Assembly (NCBI GenBank): GCA_036417435.1
Contig: CM070905.1
Coordinates: 67,597,092 to 67,661,091, forward strand
From: Inia geoffrensis
Taxonomy: Eukaryota; Chordata; Mammalia; Artiodactyla; Iniidae
Length of the DNA: 64,000 nucleotides
Direction: 5' to 3'
Shown one piece after another: positions 1-11,720 of the stretch. The position numbers and the translations under genes are program-made. Every line of letters begins with the position of its first letter. Within the stretch, counting starts at the first letter, position 1. The notes beneath the pieces are model-generated. The model had not been told where the DNA came from, did no database searches, and was given only the letters and a program-made list of their open reading frames with translations.

Positions 1-892
1 TTGGTAACAAAATGGAAAGCAGGGGGGAGCTATGTCAGTGAACTGAAAGCAATCAACATTTACTAGGCTTACACACATAAGAAACGCAAATATGTTTCAT
101 TTGCAGGGATATGGGTTGGTGGCTTGACTCAAACAGTTCATACCACGAGGAAAAAAGAAGTTTAACCACTGGCTTACTCCTTGACTAAATCTTGAGGCAT
201 TTAGAACCACAAATTAGAAAATTAAAACCAACATGTTTTCTGCCTTTCTAAAATCAAAGAGCTAAGCTCTTACTTTAAAGGCTGGTAAATCCCACCACCT
301 TGGCCCATTTCACTTGATTCTTACCCACTGGTTTACTTTTATGGCCTCCTGCCAGCTCTCTAAGGCAGAGCTATGGAATCATGACTCTCAGCTATGGAAC
401 CAGAGACTGGGCTGCAATTGGGCTTGAGAGGGCACCAAAAGCTTCCAGCGATAGTTAACTGCTGAATTTCTTGGGATAACCTTGGATTGTCTGGAAAAAA
501 CTATTAATCTGAAAACTCACAGCCTTCACAGTTGGTGTAAAAAGTATTAATTATAAAGTTAAAGGTAGTTTTATGCCTGTAGAGATGATAGCACCAAAAA
601 AGTTAGAGAAGAGGTGCTATCTATGTCATTCAGTATACAAGGTTCTCAGCAAACAGTAATTCATAGTGATTATACATTTACTTTAGGAAAGCAAGAAAAA
701 TAACAGTTCTTTGAATTCATCTTAAATAGGCCTAATTTCATTCCACACACCAGGACAGTCGGGAATTTTTAAGAAAATTGCAACCATCTCTGAGAATTGT
801 TAAGTTGAAATTCTTGATATGAAAAAATAATCCAGAGAACAAAGGTTGTTAATGATTCATTTAAAAATGAACCATTTGCGAGAGCACAGAAA
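1..892. other. Intergenic, nothing recognised
   Basis: AT-rich sequence without a coding frame, SINE or clear repeat that I can name. Confidence 0.5.
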
Positions 893-2372
893 TAAACACA
901 CGCAGGTACAGTCAGCTTCTGCCTGATAAAGGAGCCAAGAAAACTCACTGGAGAAAAGACTGTCTTTCAATAAACGGCGCTGGGAAAAGTGGATATTCAT
1001 TTGTAAAAGAATGAAACTAGACCCCTATCTTATACCACTCACGAAACTAACTTGAAATGAATTAAAGACCTAAATGTAAGACCTCAGACCATAAAACTTC
1101 TAGAAGAAAACATAGAAAAAAAGCTCTTTGCCACAGATATTGGCAATGATTTTTTGGGTATGTCCTAAAGCACAAGCAACAAAATCAAAAAAAAAAAAAA
1201 GTGGGACTACATCAAACTAAAAAGCTTCTGTACAGCAGAAGAAACAATCAACAAAATGAAAAGACAGTCTATGGAATGGGAAAAAATATTTGCAAACCAT
1301 ATATCCGATAAGGGGTTAATATACAAAAGAACTCATATAACTCAATAGCAAAAAAGCAAAGAATCCAATTAAAAAGTTGGTAAAGGACCTGAATAGACAT
1401 TTTTCCAAGGAAGATATACAGATGGCCAACAGGTACATGAAAAGGTGTTCAACCTCACTAATTGTAAAGAAATGCAAAACAAAGCCACAATGAGGTATCA
1501 CTTCATACCTGTTAGAATGGCTATCATCAAATAGACAAGAGATAACAAATGTTGGTAAGGATGTAGAGAAAAGGGAACGTTTGTGCACTGTTGGTGGGAT
1601 TATAAATTTGTACAGCCACCATGGAATACAGTTTGGAGGTTCCTTAAAAAATTAAAAATACAGCTAAGATATAATCCCAGCAATCCCACTCCTGGGTATA
1701 TATCCAAAGAATTAAAATCAATATATGGAAGAGATATGTGCACCCCCATGTTCATAGCACCATTATTTACAATAGCCAAGATATGGAAACAACCTAAGTG
1801 TACACTGACATATGAATGGATAAAGAAGATATGGTACATATATACAATGGAATATTATTCAGCCATAAAAAAGGAAATCCTGCCATTTGCAACTACATGC
1901 AAGGAGCTTGAGGGCATTATATTAAATGAAACAAATCAGACAGAGAAAGATAAATATTGTATGATCTCACCTATAAGTGGCAACTAAAAAAAAACAAAAC
2001 CTTACAGTAAAAGAAATCAGATTTGTGATTACCAGGACTGGGTGCAGGGGAAGAGGGGAAGCTGAATGAAGGTGGTCAAAAGGTATAAACGTCCAGTTAT
2101 AAGACAAATAAGTACTAAGGATGTAATGTACAACATGATGACTATACTTAACACTGATGTGTAGTAAGTGTGAAGACTGTGAAGAAAGTAAATCCTAAAG
2201 ACTTTTTACTTCAAGGAAAAAAAACATTTTTTTTTTTATATCTATATGAGATGATGGATGTTAACTAGACTTATTGTGGAAATAATTTCACAATATATGT
2301 AAGTCAAATCATTATGCTGTACACTTTAAAATTATATAGCGCTGTATGCCAATTATATCTCAATAAAACTGG
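893..2372 (+). mobile_element. LINE-1 fragment, 3' end (plus strand), old
   Basis: ORF2 C-terminal sequence is recognisable but broken ([20 protein letters not shown], and [20 protein letters not shown]). It is followed by an L1MA/L1MB-like 3' UTR that ends near TATATCTCAATAAAACTGGG. Frameshifts and stops show it is dead. The 5' end is truncated; its exact limit is approximate. Confidence 0.85.
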
Positions 2373-2550
2373 GAAAAATGAATGACTTAGAAAAATGGGA
2401 CGGAGAAGTACATAACTAACTTTGAGAATCTACAACATATAAGTCACTTGACAAACTCCAGTATATTTAATGCTCACAATTAAAAAAAAAAACTCAAAGT
2501 TTCTACTAATCAGAATTCCAGAGATGAAGCCATGTTAATGTGTGCTTCTG

Positions 2551-2764
2551 GGCTTCCCTGGTGGCACAGTGGTTGAGAGTCCGCCTGCCGATGCAGGGGA
2601 CACGGGTTCGTGCCCCGGTCCGGGAAGATCCCACATGCGGCAGAGCGGCTGGGCCCATGAGCCATGGCCGCTGAGCCTGCGCGTCCGGAGCCTGTGCTCC
2701 GTGATGGGAGAGGCCACAACAGTGAGAGGCCTGCGTACCACAAAAATAAAAATAAAAAAATCTA
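2551..2764 (+). mobile_element. CHR-2-type tRNA-derived SINE
   Basis: Full-length head GGCTTCCCTGGTGG, internal box-B-like GGTTCGTGCC and an A-rich tail with AAAATAAAAATA. Direct repeats TGCTTCTG at 2543-2550 and 2765-2772 flank it as a target-site duplication. Confidence 0.93.
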
Positions 2765-2834
2765 TGCTTCTGCAATGATCCTGAGGTATTCTAATAAATG
2801 TTGGGAAGAGTTGAAAGCAATATGTATTAATATC

Positions 2835-2980
2835 TTTCATTAATTCATTCCATAACTATTTAATGAATACTAATATAATTGCAAAATATATGGGGCTACA
2901 AAAGTGAATAAAATAAAATTGAAATTTCTGTCTTCAAAAAGGTCATCACCTAGCAGAAGAAAGGCAAGGAGCTGTGTGCC
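2835..2980. repeat. L2-like ancient fragment
   Basis: ATTAATTCATTCCATAAC..AATGAATACTAATA followed by GGGGCTACAAAAGTGAATAA resembles the mammalian L2/MIR-era pattern of 'feeding' TTCATTCA and gctacaaaagtgaat blocks. Weak match. Confidence 0.4.
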
Positions 2981-3089
2981 CCTCTTTAGTATTTGGGATG
3001 CAAGCTGTATCCCAGTTGTCAAGTTTGGAATCTGATTCTATTCCATTTAAAACTGGTAAATTAGCCTATTTATGCTTCATAGACACCGG

Positions 3090-3500
3090 CAGAAGACAAG
3101 AGATTCCTGGTTTAGAAACCAAGGACTTTATTAATCATACATGACACAGCAAGCAGCATGAGCATCAACATGATTGTGTAGATTCCTACTGCCCCACACC
3201 CAAGCCCCGGGGGCCAGGGGGTGGGGATGCAGAGGGCTCAGATAGATATCTGCACACTTAGTAGACTGTGTTATAGCAGAGGAACACTGAACTAGAGAAT
3301 CTATTACTTTCATGGTAAGCGATAAGCAAGCCTGTTGCTCATCCAAGAGGGAGGCTTTACCTATGTGTCAAAGCTGCTCTCTGTGAACACAACCCTGAGA
3401 AACAGCAATCAGGGTCTTGCATTCTTGGTATACCAACAAGACATGCAGGAGCGCAAGGACTCTCACAACACCAGGCAAGATCCAGAGTTCAATACCATAA
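3090..3500 (-). repeat. Possible ancient LTR fragment
   Basis: The stretch with AAGGACTTTATTAATCATAC and AGCAAGCAGCATGAGC resembles reversed ERVL-type LTR sequence carrying a polyadenylation hexamer. I could not assign a family. No coding frame is credible here. Confidence 0.3.
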
Positions 3501-3744
3501 ATGCCATGTGTTGGTCAAAACAGGAAATCCAATCTCTCTCCCCTCAACAAAAGCTACTTTCTACATTCTAAATGTGAAAGGTTGCAACACAGAAAATCAC
3601 TGGGAAGACTGGGAGCTAAGGTCAGGGAAACTGCTGTCCTCAATCTCAACCTAAAGCACCAAAGTAGATGGGTCTCAACAACTCCACAGGAAGCTGATAA
3701 AATTCTCAAGAATCTCCCGAATGCTTCCACTCAATATCTCAACT

Positions 3745-4182
3745 GCTATGGACTGAATTGTGTCCCCTCCCAAATTCACATATTGAAGACTTAACAAACC
3801 CAATGTGATGATGGTATTTGGAGGCAGGGCCTTTGGGAGGTAATTAGGTCTAGATGAAGCTGAGAAGGTGGGGCTCTCATGATGGGATTAGTGCCCTGAT
3901 ATGAAGAGGAAGGGACCTGAGCTTACTGTCTACCATGCTCTCCCACTCACACCCACCCCACCCCACCCCAACACCCACTCCCACCCCACCACCACTGCCA
4001 CGTGAGGACACTGTGAAAAGGCTGCTGCCTGCAAGACAGAAGAAATCTTTCACCAGAACCTGATCGTGCTGACTTCTGATCTTGGACTTCCCAGTCTCTA
4101 GAACTGTGAGAAATAAATTTCTATTGTTTAAAACATGTCATCTATGGTATTTTGTTCTAGTAGTCCAAGAATTCTAAGACAT
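3745..4182 (+). mobile_element. MaLR LTR (MLT1-type), solo
   Basis: Shows the typical order of MLT1 blocks: TGAATTGTGTCCCCTCCCAA, a middle GGAGGCAGGGCCTTTGGGAG, CATGATGGGATTAGTGCCCT, then GAACTGTGAGAAATAAATTT and a TATGGTATTTTGTTCTAG end. The element is ancient and non-coding, and is interrupted internally by a C-rich CCCA/CCACC low-complexity run near 3945-3990. Confidence 0.8.
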
Positions 4183-5533
4183 CAACCTAGAGCAGCAACG
4201 TGAATCGTGTCTGTCCACAGGTGTGGCTGCTTTTGCCTAAGAAAAATAATAGCTACTCCTACTCACATTTCAAATTGCATGCAAGGGTTTCATGTGGAGA
4301 AACTCTAACCCAGGGACAGGCAGTGAAGTAAATTCCGTGAAATATAGTTCCAGCCTCTTCTCTGTGATAGAGAGTAGTAATGATGCTGAGTGTATTAGAA
4401 ATAATCAACCAAACTGGATTATTAAACTAACAAGCCAATAATGTAAGTGGCACATGGATATTATCAACTAAGTAATGAGTTTCACAGTGACATAGGAGAT
4501 AAATGTACTCCTGAACCACCCCAGAGTTGGGGTAAGCTATGACCACCTAGAGCAGGGGACACAATTCAAACTATAATTAACACCACTCACTAGGTTCTTC
4601 TCAGAGAAGGACAGCTTCCTGGGAAAAACTGGAGACTTTGCTGGAACCACAAAGATGGGAGAATCTTGCAGAGGACTCCCAGAAATATCAAGGGCCCAAG
4701 AGAGGATGAAAATTTCCAGAAATTGTGGGTCCTTTGTTATCAGGTGGTAGCAAGCATCAAAATAGTCTTTCAAAAATAAAACAATCAAGTTATATTTAAT
4801 AACAGACTTAATGAACTGTATTTCCCAAAGAATAAAATAAAATGGAGTAAGGATATTCCTGTGGATGATGGGGAATTATGCTGGAACAATGGTTTGGATG
4901 GATTCAGAGAGGCCACTGAAAGCTATGAAAGATGAACTTTGGTCTGTAGGCAGGCAGGGAACAAATGAAGATTTCTGAACAGAGGAATGATATGAACAAG
5001 GTAGTGTGCAAAATGGGTTGAAGAGTAGACAAACCTGAGGCAGGAAATAAGATAAAAATTAGGCCATTGTATTACTTAAACTGATAATAATCAAATGTCC
5101 GACTACAGTGATAGCTCTGAGGGGATTCCTGGTCCACATTGTGAAGAAAGAATCAAAATAACCTAGTGACTTGGAAAGAATCTTTTTTTTAAAACCTGAG
5201 AATGTCCTTCACCTCACCTTGGAGAATCTTTTTTTTAAAACCTGAGAATGTCCTTCACCTCACCTTGGAGACCTGTATTCACTGAAACCAGTCCAGTGCC
5301 TTTTACAGCCACCTCACTGATCTTCAATTTTAAATCCTCTCAACCATGATCTTGGCTTCATTTTTAAGAGGATTCATCTTTAAACACAAGTTGGAAACAG
5401 AATAGGCATTTAGCGTCTGTCTTCTCACTCATGTTATCACTGCCTGAATTCTGAGCCTATTCTTGATCTTCTCTAGAAGATCTAGGACTGATAAATTCTT
5501 TTGCATCTCCCCTAATACTGTTTTTCTCAAATT
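4183..5533. other. Intergenic, mostly unassigned; includes a 46-bp tandem duplication
   Basis: No coding gene. The part from about 4870 to 5050 (GCTATGAAAGATGAACTTTG, GGCAGGCAGGGAACAA) looks like decayed L2-type sequence. Bases 5178-5269 hold two copies of a 46-bp unit, listed separately. Confidence 0.5.
5178..5269. repeat. 46-bp perfect tandem duplication
   Basis: The block AATCTTTTTTTTAAAACCTG and the following GAGAATGTCCTTCACCTCAC appears twice with a period of 46 bases (AAAACCTGAG at 5191 and 5237). The copies look identical, so the duplication is recent or is an assembly artefact. Confidence 0.9.
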
Positions 5534-5850
5534 ACATTTGTTCATCTATTCGTTCTTTAGAGAGTGGCTACTATATGCCAGATACTGTACTAGATGTCAG
5601 ATATATAAATATTAATAAGGTGTGGCCATGCCCTCAAGGGGCTCACGTTCTACAGCTAGGCACACAAGTATGCCACATTACACATAAACAATATTTTTAA
5701 AGTGTACCATTAGCACAAAGGAGAGATTAGTGACATGGGCTAAGGGACAGGCAGTTTGTAAAGGCTTCTTAACAAAGGAAGTTTTTCTTAAGCCGTACCT
5801 TAAAGGATTGGTCAGGTAGACAAGATCAAAGGAAGGGAAATCCAAGCAGC
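5534..5850. repeat. L2-type ancient LINE fragment
   Basis: Contains CTACTATATGCCAGATACTG, TACTAGATGTCAGATATA and GCCCTCAAGGGGCTCACGTT, the widely recognised mammalian L2 motif series, followed by decayed sequence. Family assignment is from memory. Confidence 0.55.
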
Positions 5851-6702
5851 TACAAGGCAAAGAGGGGAAAAAGGACCATGGCTTTGGATGTAAAGCATTT
5901 ATCTGCACATCTGATACTTCACATGCTTCTTGCATACAACACTAATTTTCATAAGTAGGTTGACCATTTTCAAATTAACTGCAGTAAAAAAAAAAACTAC
6001 ATGCTTTTGAATGAATCTATATTTTTATGAATTGTTTAAAACACCTACATATTAGGATGTGTCTATTACTCGGAACCACATGGAAACACAGTAAATTGGT
6101 TTGAGTCTGTTGCAGAGGATGGGCGCCCTGATGCTGTATTCCATTACTGGGAAAAGTGAGAGTTCAGCTGAGATGCGAGAGGCAACAATAATAGACTATT
6201 TCAACAGATAGCAATTTTAGCTATTTTTTATCAGGCAATTTATGGTTGTAGATCTAAACTACAGCTCTAGTGTATTTCTTCTTTGAATGCCGTTTACAGA
6301 ATGCTACATTTGGATGTCATTTTAACTTTGAGAAGTTTACATTAAATCCAATCTGTACTTATTTAGCTTTGGGTTTTAGTTGTATGTAACTACCTCTTCC
6401 CAGGTCACCATCACCAAGCCACCAGGTTAAAACCACCTTGTTAATCACAAACTCACTTATCTGTATTGATTTACTCTGGTTTTACACATCCCTGCTTTCA
6501 TTCTTCATGAATGTCCTGTTAAAATCAGATGTCATCAGAGATCTCACGTTTCAACTTTTTTTTTTTTTTTTTTTTGGTCTCTTCCTCCTTAGAAAGTTGT
6601 TTTATTTGGAGTCTCTTGTCCCTCTTCATTGTATATTTTGGATTCTGTATTCATGGCGTCGTAACATCTTTTTCCTGAGAGTTTCTCCGTCTGTATCACA
6701 GT
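5851..6702. other. Intergenic, nothing recognised
   Basis: AT-rich with a poly-T run at about 6558-6575. No coding frame or repeat that I can name. Confidence 0.5.
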
Positions 6703-7160
6703 ATTAGTTTGTTAGGGCTGCCATAACAAAGTGCCACAAACTGGGTGGCTTAAAACAAAAGAAATGTATTGTCTCCCACTTGTGAAGGCCAGAAGTCCAA
6801 GATCAAGGTGCTGGCAGGATCGAGTTTCATGTTTTCTCTGAAACCTATAGGGGGAATACTTCCTTGCCTTTTCTAGCTTCTCTTGGTTTGCTAGTAATCT
6901 TTGGCGCTCCCTGGCTTGCAGCTGTATAAATAAAATCTCTACCTTCTTTGTCACATAGGGTTCTCCTGGTGTGTCTCTCTCTTTCCACAGCCGTCTTCTT
7001 ATAAGGACACCACGCATTATCAGATCAGGGGCCCACCCAACGCCAGTATGACCTAACTTAATAAATTACATCTGCCACAACCCTAAATCCAAATAAAGTC
7101 ACGTTCTATAGTGAAGACTTCAACACATCTGTTTTTAAGAGAGACAATTCAAACTCATAA
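6703..7160 (-). mobile_element. MaLR LTR (MLT1-type), reversed
   Basis: Reads in reverse as the MLT1-family LTR: GTTAGGGCTGCCATAACAAA at the left, CTGGGTGGCTTAAAACAAAA, AAGTCCAAGATCAAGGTG, and a right end with AATAAAGTCACGTTCTATAG. Old and divergent; not coding. Confidence 0.8.
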
Positions 7161-7204
7161 CAATTACTGATACTGAGAAACAATCACAGTGACGCTCACC
7201 AATA

Positions 7205-7450
7205 GGGGCTTTGGAATGAAAAAACTCTGGTTTCAAAACCTTGTCCTACCACTAACTGTGACCTGAGTCCATTTATTTAATCTTCCTAAAAAGACTTAGT
7301 TTTCATGTATAAAGTAGGATTAATGACAATACCTTGGAAGTTTTTGAGGATTAGATAAAATATCAATACATTAAGGTGATTAGCTCGGCACCTGGCTTAC
7401 AACAAATGCATATAAGTAAATGGCACAGAGTAAATATTAGCAACTGATAT
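7205..7450 (+). repeat. MIR SINE relic
   Basis: Contains the MIR order: CTACCACTAACTGTGACCTG, then TTTTCATGTATAAAGTAGGA, TTGAGGATTAGATAAAATAT and GCTCGGCACCTGGC. Ancient and decayed. Confidence 0.7.
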
Positions 7451-8109
7451 TATCTTAAAGCATATCAACTATTTCTAAATATATTCAGTTATCCCTATCG
7501 TGAATACTATAAAGGGTAAAATAGGAAGTGCAAAGGAGTCACCAGCTTTAGCCTAAACTGTGTCATCTGCTGGACTTCAGATATTCTAATACCTGTAAAA
7601 AGGATGAAGAGAAAGAGAACTATGTGCATGGGGAACTGGGAAGTCTCCAGGGCGTGAACTCATTCCAAGGAAAAAGAGAGAGTTCAACGACCAACTTGAT
7701 TACCTACAAGATGTTTGTTTTCAGAAGGGAAAAGTGATTCTCATGTCCGGCAGTCACTGGCCCACCACCGTGGATTTCTATCTGGGTCCTAAAGGAGAGA
7801 CAAGACTCCCAAGTTTAAAACAAAAGGACAATTTCAGTGAAAACTTTAAAACTGTGGAGCACATCATGTATTTTCTTGGCATGCCTCTGACAAATTTTAA
7901 AGCAAAATGGTGTCACCCTAGTCTAAACTGCTACAAATAGCTGTGAAACTTTGGAACTTTGAGGACCTTTGTAATGCCTGGTGGTCACAAAGGTATGTAG
8001 TAAAGGGTCAGCATGGACGACAGAAACTGTAATAATCCCTGGAAGACACCAATAGGGAAGCAATACAATAGCATAGATGGAGTGAAAATCAGGAGCAGTG
8101 GTGCTTGTA
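7451..8109. other. Intergenic, nothing recognised
   Basis: Unique AT-rich sequence. Short open frames here have no recognisable homology. Confidence 0.5.
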
Positions 8110-8290
8110 ACGCTTAACATATTTAGTTGGTCTTAGCAACCACCCTAGTAGAGAAGGATTATTATTATACCCATTTTATACATGAGGAAAACTCAAAGTT
8201 GAAGAGCAGCAATACCTAGTCCAAGACTACAAGGTTAGCAGGCAGAAGAAAAAGTATTTTAACTCAAGCAGTCAAATTTCCAGAGCTGAG
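8110..8290 (-). repeat. MIR SINE relic, reversed
   Basis: ATTATTATACCCATTTTATA, CATGAGGAAAACTCAAAG and AAGACTACAAGGTTAGCA reproduce the reverse-complement MIR pattern (pattern: cccattttacagatgagg, then aaggtcacacag). Confidence 0.65.
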
Positions 8291-8312
8291 AATTCTCTAA
8301 TACGTATGTTAA

Positions 8313-8976
8313 GTTTGGAGGTTCCTCAGAAAACTAAAAATAGAATTGCCCTATGGTCCCGCAATCCCACTCCTGGGCATATATCCAGAGAAAACTCTAA
8401 TTCGAAAAGAAACATACACCCCAATGTTCACAGCAGCACGATTTACAATAGCCAAGACGTGGAAACAACCTAAATGCCCACCGACAGACGAATGGATAAA
8501 GAAGATGTGGTACATATACACAATGGAATATTACTCAGTCATAAAAAAGAACAAAATAATGCCATTTGCAGCAACATGGATGGACCTAGAGATTGTCACA
8601 TGGAGTGAAGTCAGACAGAGAAAGACAAATACCGTAAGATATCACTTATATGGGGAATCTAAAATATGACACAAATAAACTTTTATGAAACAGAAACAGA
8701 CTCACAGACATAGAGAACAGACTTGTGGTTGCCAAGGGGGCAGTGGGAGAGGGTTGGGTTAGGAGTTTGGAACTAGCAGATGCAAACTATTATGTATGGA
8801 ATGGATAAACAACAAGGTCCTACAGTATAGCACAGGGAACTATATTCAATATTCTGTGATAAAACATAATGGCAAATAATATTAAACAAGAACGTATATA
8901 TAGTATAACTGAATTGCTTTGCTGTACAGCAGAAATTAACAACACTGTAAATCAACTATATTTCAATTAAAAAAAT
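8313..8976 (+). mobile_element. LINE-1 3' end, 5'-truncated
   Basis: Begins inside the ORF2 C-terminal region and keeps an open stretch [30 protein letters not shown] and [19 protein letters not shown]. The 3' UTR ends AATCAACTATATTTCAATTA plus an A-run. This is an artiodactyl-type L1, younger than the copy at 893-2372, but it is still a fragment. Confidence 0.9.
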
Positions 8977-9013
8977 GCATAGGCCAAAAAATGCATTTTA
9001 AGCATCCTTTAGT

Positions 9014-9237
9014 GCAGAGGTCAGAGATCTTTTTCTGTAAAAGGTGAAATAGTAAGTATTTTCAGCCTTGGGGGCTTAATGATCTCTGTTGCAACTATTT
9101 AACTTGGCCATTGTAGTGAAAAAGCAGCCGTAGACAATATGTATACAATGGCCATGGCTATGTCCCAATAAATGCTTATTTCCAAAAACAGAAGTCAGCC
9201 AGATTTGGCCCACAGGCCACAGTTTGCTGACCCCTGC
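9014..9237. mobile_element. Non-autonomous hAT-type DNA transposon (MER group)
   Basis: Imperfect terminal inverted repeats CAGAGGTCAGAGA and GTTTGCTGACCCCTG bracket AGCAGCCGTAGACAATATG and CAGATTTGGCCCACAGGCCA, the layout of a common mammalian MER/Charlie element. The target-site duplication is no longer clear. Confidence 0.7.
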
Positions 9238-9934
9238 CTCCTTTCAACTGCTGTGGCAAATGATTTGTTCAGTCATGAGAACACGCATATAGAAACAGCA
9301 TTTAAGCCTACATCACCTCTTCCCCTCCTTTACCCTTAACCCCTTTAAAACTGTTAGATGTGAGTAATCAGCAGTGATTAGTTTCACTTAGTGAGAATAG
9401 TCCCCTTCGGTAACAGAGCTAGAAACAGACCCTGGATGTGAATTTTCCATAATAAATCATTAATCTTTGCACCTCTCTTGCTGCACCTGTTCATCGCCTA
9501 GATGCTGCTTGCTTAGATCTACGCTCCTCTTTTTCTACACCTGTACTAGCCCATCTCCTCTTTTCCTTTCATTTCTCAGCTAGCTTTTACTTATGTTACC
9601 GAAATTTCACTTGGTTTCTGAACTTTTATTTTTTCCTTTAAATCCCTGACTTTGTTCCACTTGCTAGCTGTGATTGCAACACATTTACTTATAGCATTTG
9701 CGGCCCTGGACACCATGTAAATTCTATGAGCACTTCAAATGATGAGAGGATTAGCAGTGGGTGGGCAACCTCTTAAAATTCAAGGTTATTCAAAGGTTTA
9801 ACTATGTTAATACAGCCTAAAAACACTGAGAAAGAGATACAGGATGAAACAAAAACCATCTAAAGGGAAGGTAAACTCACCACATTCCTTAAGAGGGCTT
9901 ATTACAGCTGAAAGGAACATAACTACCAATACAT
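9238..9934. other. Intergenic, nothing recognised
   Basis: Pyrimidine-rich to AT-rich unique sequence; no gene or repeat that I can name. Confidence 0.5.
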
Positions 9935-9950
9935 CCACCACTTTCTTTCT

Positions 9951-10073
9951 TTTTTATTTTTTTTAACATCTTTATTGGAGTATAATTGCTTTACAATGGT
10001 GTGTTAGTTTGTGCTTTATAACAAAGTGAATCAGTTATACATATACATATGTTCCCATATCTCTTCCCCCTTG
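9951..10073 (-). mobile_element. Very short 5'-truncated LINE-1 insertion with perfect target-site duplication
   Basis: Only the last ~120 bases of an L1 3' UTR, reversed (poly-T side, then CATCTTTATTGGAGTATAAT, TACATATACATATG). It is flanked by a perfect 16-bp repeat CCACCACTTTCTTTCT at 9935-9950 and 10074-10089. Confidence 0.92.
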
Positions 10074-10089
10074 CCACCACTTTCTTTCT

Positions 10090-10640
10090 AAGAAAAAAGC
10101 CAAAATCGAGAAACGTGGAGAAATTAACCAATCTGGTTATGTAGTTTACTGCAAAGCTGACTCAAATTCAAGTCTGCCGACTGACCAGCAACGGGTGTTT
10201 CTACCCATGGAAGACCTGAACGGATGGAAAGAACATTTCTAAAATGTTTTGCCTTCTATAAATCTAACCTGTTGCGTCATTATTCCTGGTTCCAATCCCT
10301 CAGGCAAAATGACAGGGCCTTCTTCCCTCATCTACAAATATAAGGGCCAGAGTTGCTGACATCTTTAAAGAACGTTCAGTTTTAAATAATCTCAAATCAA
10401 GCAACCTTCTCTTCTTCCTTGCTGACTTCCACCTGCAAAAAATTTCGGAGCCAGCTAAATCTGTCAGTCCTTCTACCTATGAAGTGACGTGAGTTTTCCT
10501 GAAGGCACAATTCTGAGAGTGCTGCTGGGCTGCCGGCTCCAGAAATACTGGAGGCTTCTCACTGTTTCCTCAGATGACAAGTATTTCCTAATCTTCAAAT
10601 TTTGCTATTTTTCCCCCCTGTGTCTACGACCAAAACAAAC
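10090..10640. other. Intergenic, nothing recognised
   Basis: Unique sequence with no gene or repeat that I can name. Confidence 0.5.
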
Positions 10641-10646
10641 TAAAAA

Positions 10647-10708
10647 AATCTCTCTGGTCAAAACCAGAGAGATTATTCTGGTCAAAAAATTATTCTGGTC
10701 AAAACCCT
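10647..10708. repeat. Perfect 12-bp hairpin followed by direct repeats
   Basis: AATCTCTCTGGT (10647-10658), a CAAA loop, and ACCAGAGAGATT (10663-10674) form a perfect 12-bp stem. The block ATTATTCTGGTCAAAA then occurs twice in a row. The cluster abuts the MaLR LTR that follows. Confidence 0.9.
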
Positions 10709-11166
10709 TGTGTTAGTCTGCCAGGGGTGCCGTAACGAAGCGCCACAGATTGGGGGACCTAAACAATGGTTAAGTATTCTCTCACAGTGTTCTGGAGGCT
10801 AAACGTCCGAAATCAAGCTTAGCAAATTTCTAGGAGTCCATTTGCAAGGGCTGGTTCCTTCTGAGGGCAAGGAGGGAGAATACGTTCGAGTCTCTCCCCT
10901 AGCTCCCGGCGTTTCGATGACAACCTTTAGCCTTCCTTGGCAACGTAAATCCAACCTTCACATGGCGTTCTCGCTGTGTCTCTGTGTCCAAATTTTCCCT
11001 TTTTATAAGGACACAAATCAGATTACGACCCACCTTAATGACCTCATCTTAACTCGGCTACTTCTGCAAAAACGCTGTTTCCAAATAACGTCATGTTCTG
11101 AAGTACCGGGAGTTAGGACTTCAAGACATGAATTTGCGGGTAGGGGGCACAGTTAAACTCCTAACC
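10709..11166 (-). mobile_element. MaLR LTR (MLT1-type), reversed
   Basis: TGTTAGTCTGCCAGGGGTGC, CTCACAGTGTTCTGGAGGCT, TTTATAAGGACACAAATC, CACCTTAATGACCTCATCTT and GTTAGGACTTCAAGACATGA follow the reversed MLT1 block order. Ancient, non-coding. Confidence 0.78.
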
Positions 11167-11299
11167 ACCCGCTTTGTGTTTCCAGACCTATGCGAAAGCA
11201 ATCTCTCTCATTAAACATTCCCCTGACTCCAGGCTCAGGGAGTATTTTCCCCTGCTGAGTCCCTCAGTCACAATTCCCTCTCCCTACATCATGACAAGG

Positions 11300-11405
11300 C
11301 TCTTGAAATCAGGGGTTGTATTTTTCTTAGTCTGCTATTTTATCCCCAAAGTCTACCATGCTGTGTAACATGTAGTAGACCTCCCCAAAATGCTTGCTGA
11401 ATTGA
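11300..11405 (+). repeat. L2 3'-end-like fragment
   Basis: CAGGGGTTGTATTTTTCTTA through CATGTAGTAGACCTCCCCAA to TGCTTGCTGAATTGAA follows the L2 tail pattern (pattern: 'gggactgtgt..catagtaggtgctcaataaatg'). Weak. Confidence 0.45.
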
Positions 11406-11506
11406 AAAGGTTTCTCCCCTTACAGGGGGGCGGGCGGGGATTTTTCTGCAGTTGGGAACCAGGCAAGGACTCTCCAGCTTCCAGTCACATTTACACCATC
11501 GTACTG

Positions 11507-11720
11507 AGAGACAGCATAATACTTAAGAGGTTGGACTAGGCTCAAATATCGCTTTTGTCACTTATTTATGTATGTAACCTGACGTTTTGTAATTTCCACA
11601 AATTTCTCTCAAATGTCATTTATAAAGCATGACCTATAGTCCATACCTTGAAGAATTTGACTGAAAGTTGATTAAGATAACACGTGCAATGTTCTCAACA
11701 ATGGTAGCTAATAGTACTAT
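11507..11720 (+). repeat. MIR SINE relic
   Basis: CATAATACTTAAGAGGTTGG, ATGTATGTAACCTGACG, TCTCAAATGTCATTTATAAA and GATTAAGATAACACGTGCAA follow MIR block order. Decayed. Confidence 0.6.

Noticed and set aside
2551..2764. tRNA-like box A and box B sequences within the SINEs.
   Set aside because: These are the RNA polymerase III promoter relics of SINE heads, with no complete cloverleaf. They are not tRNA genes.
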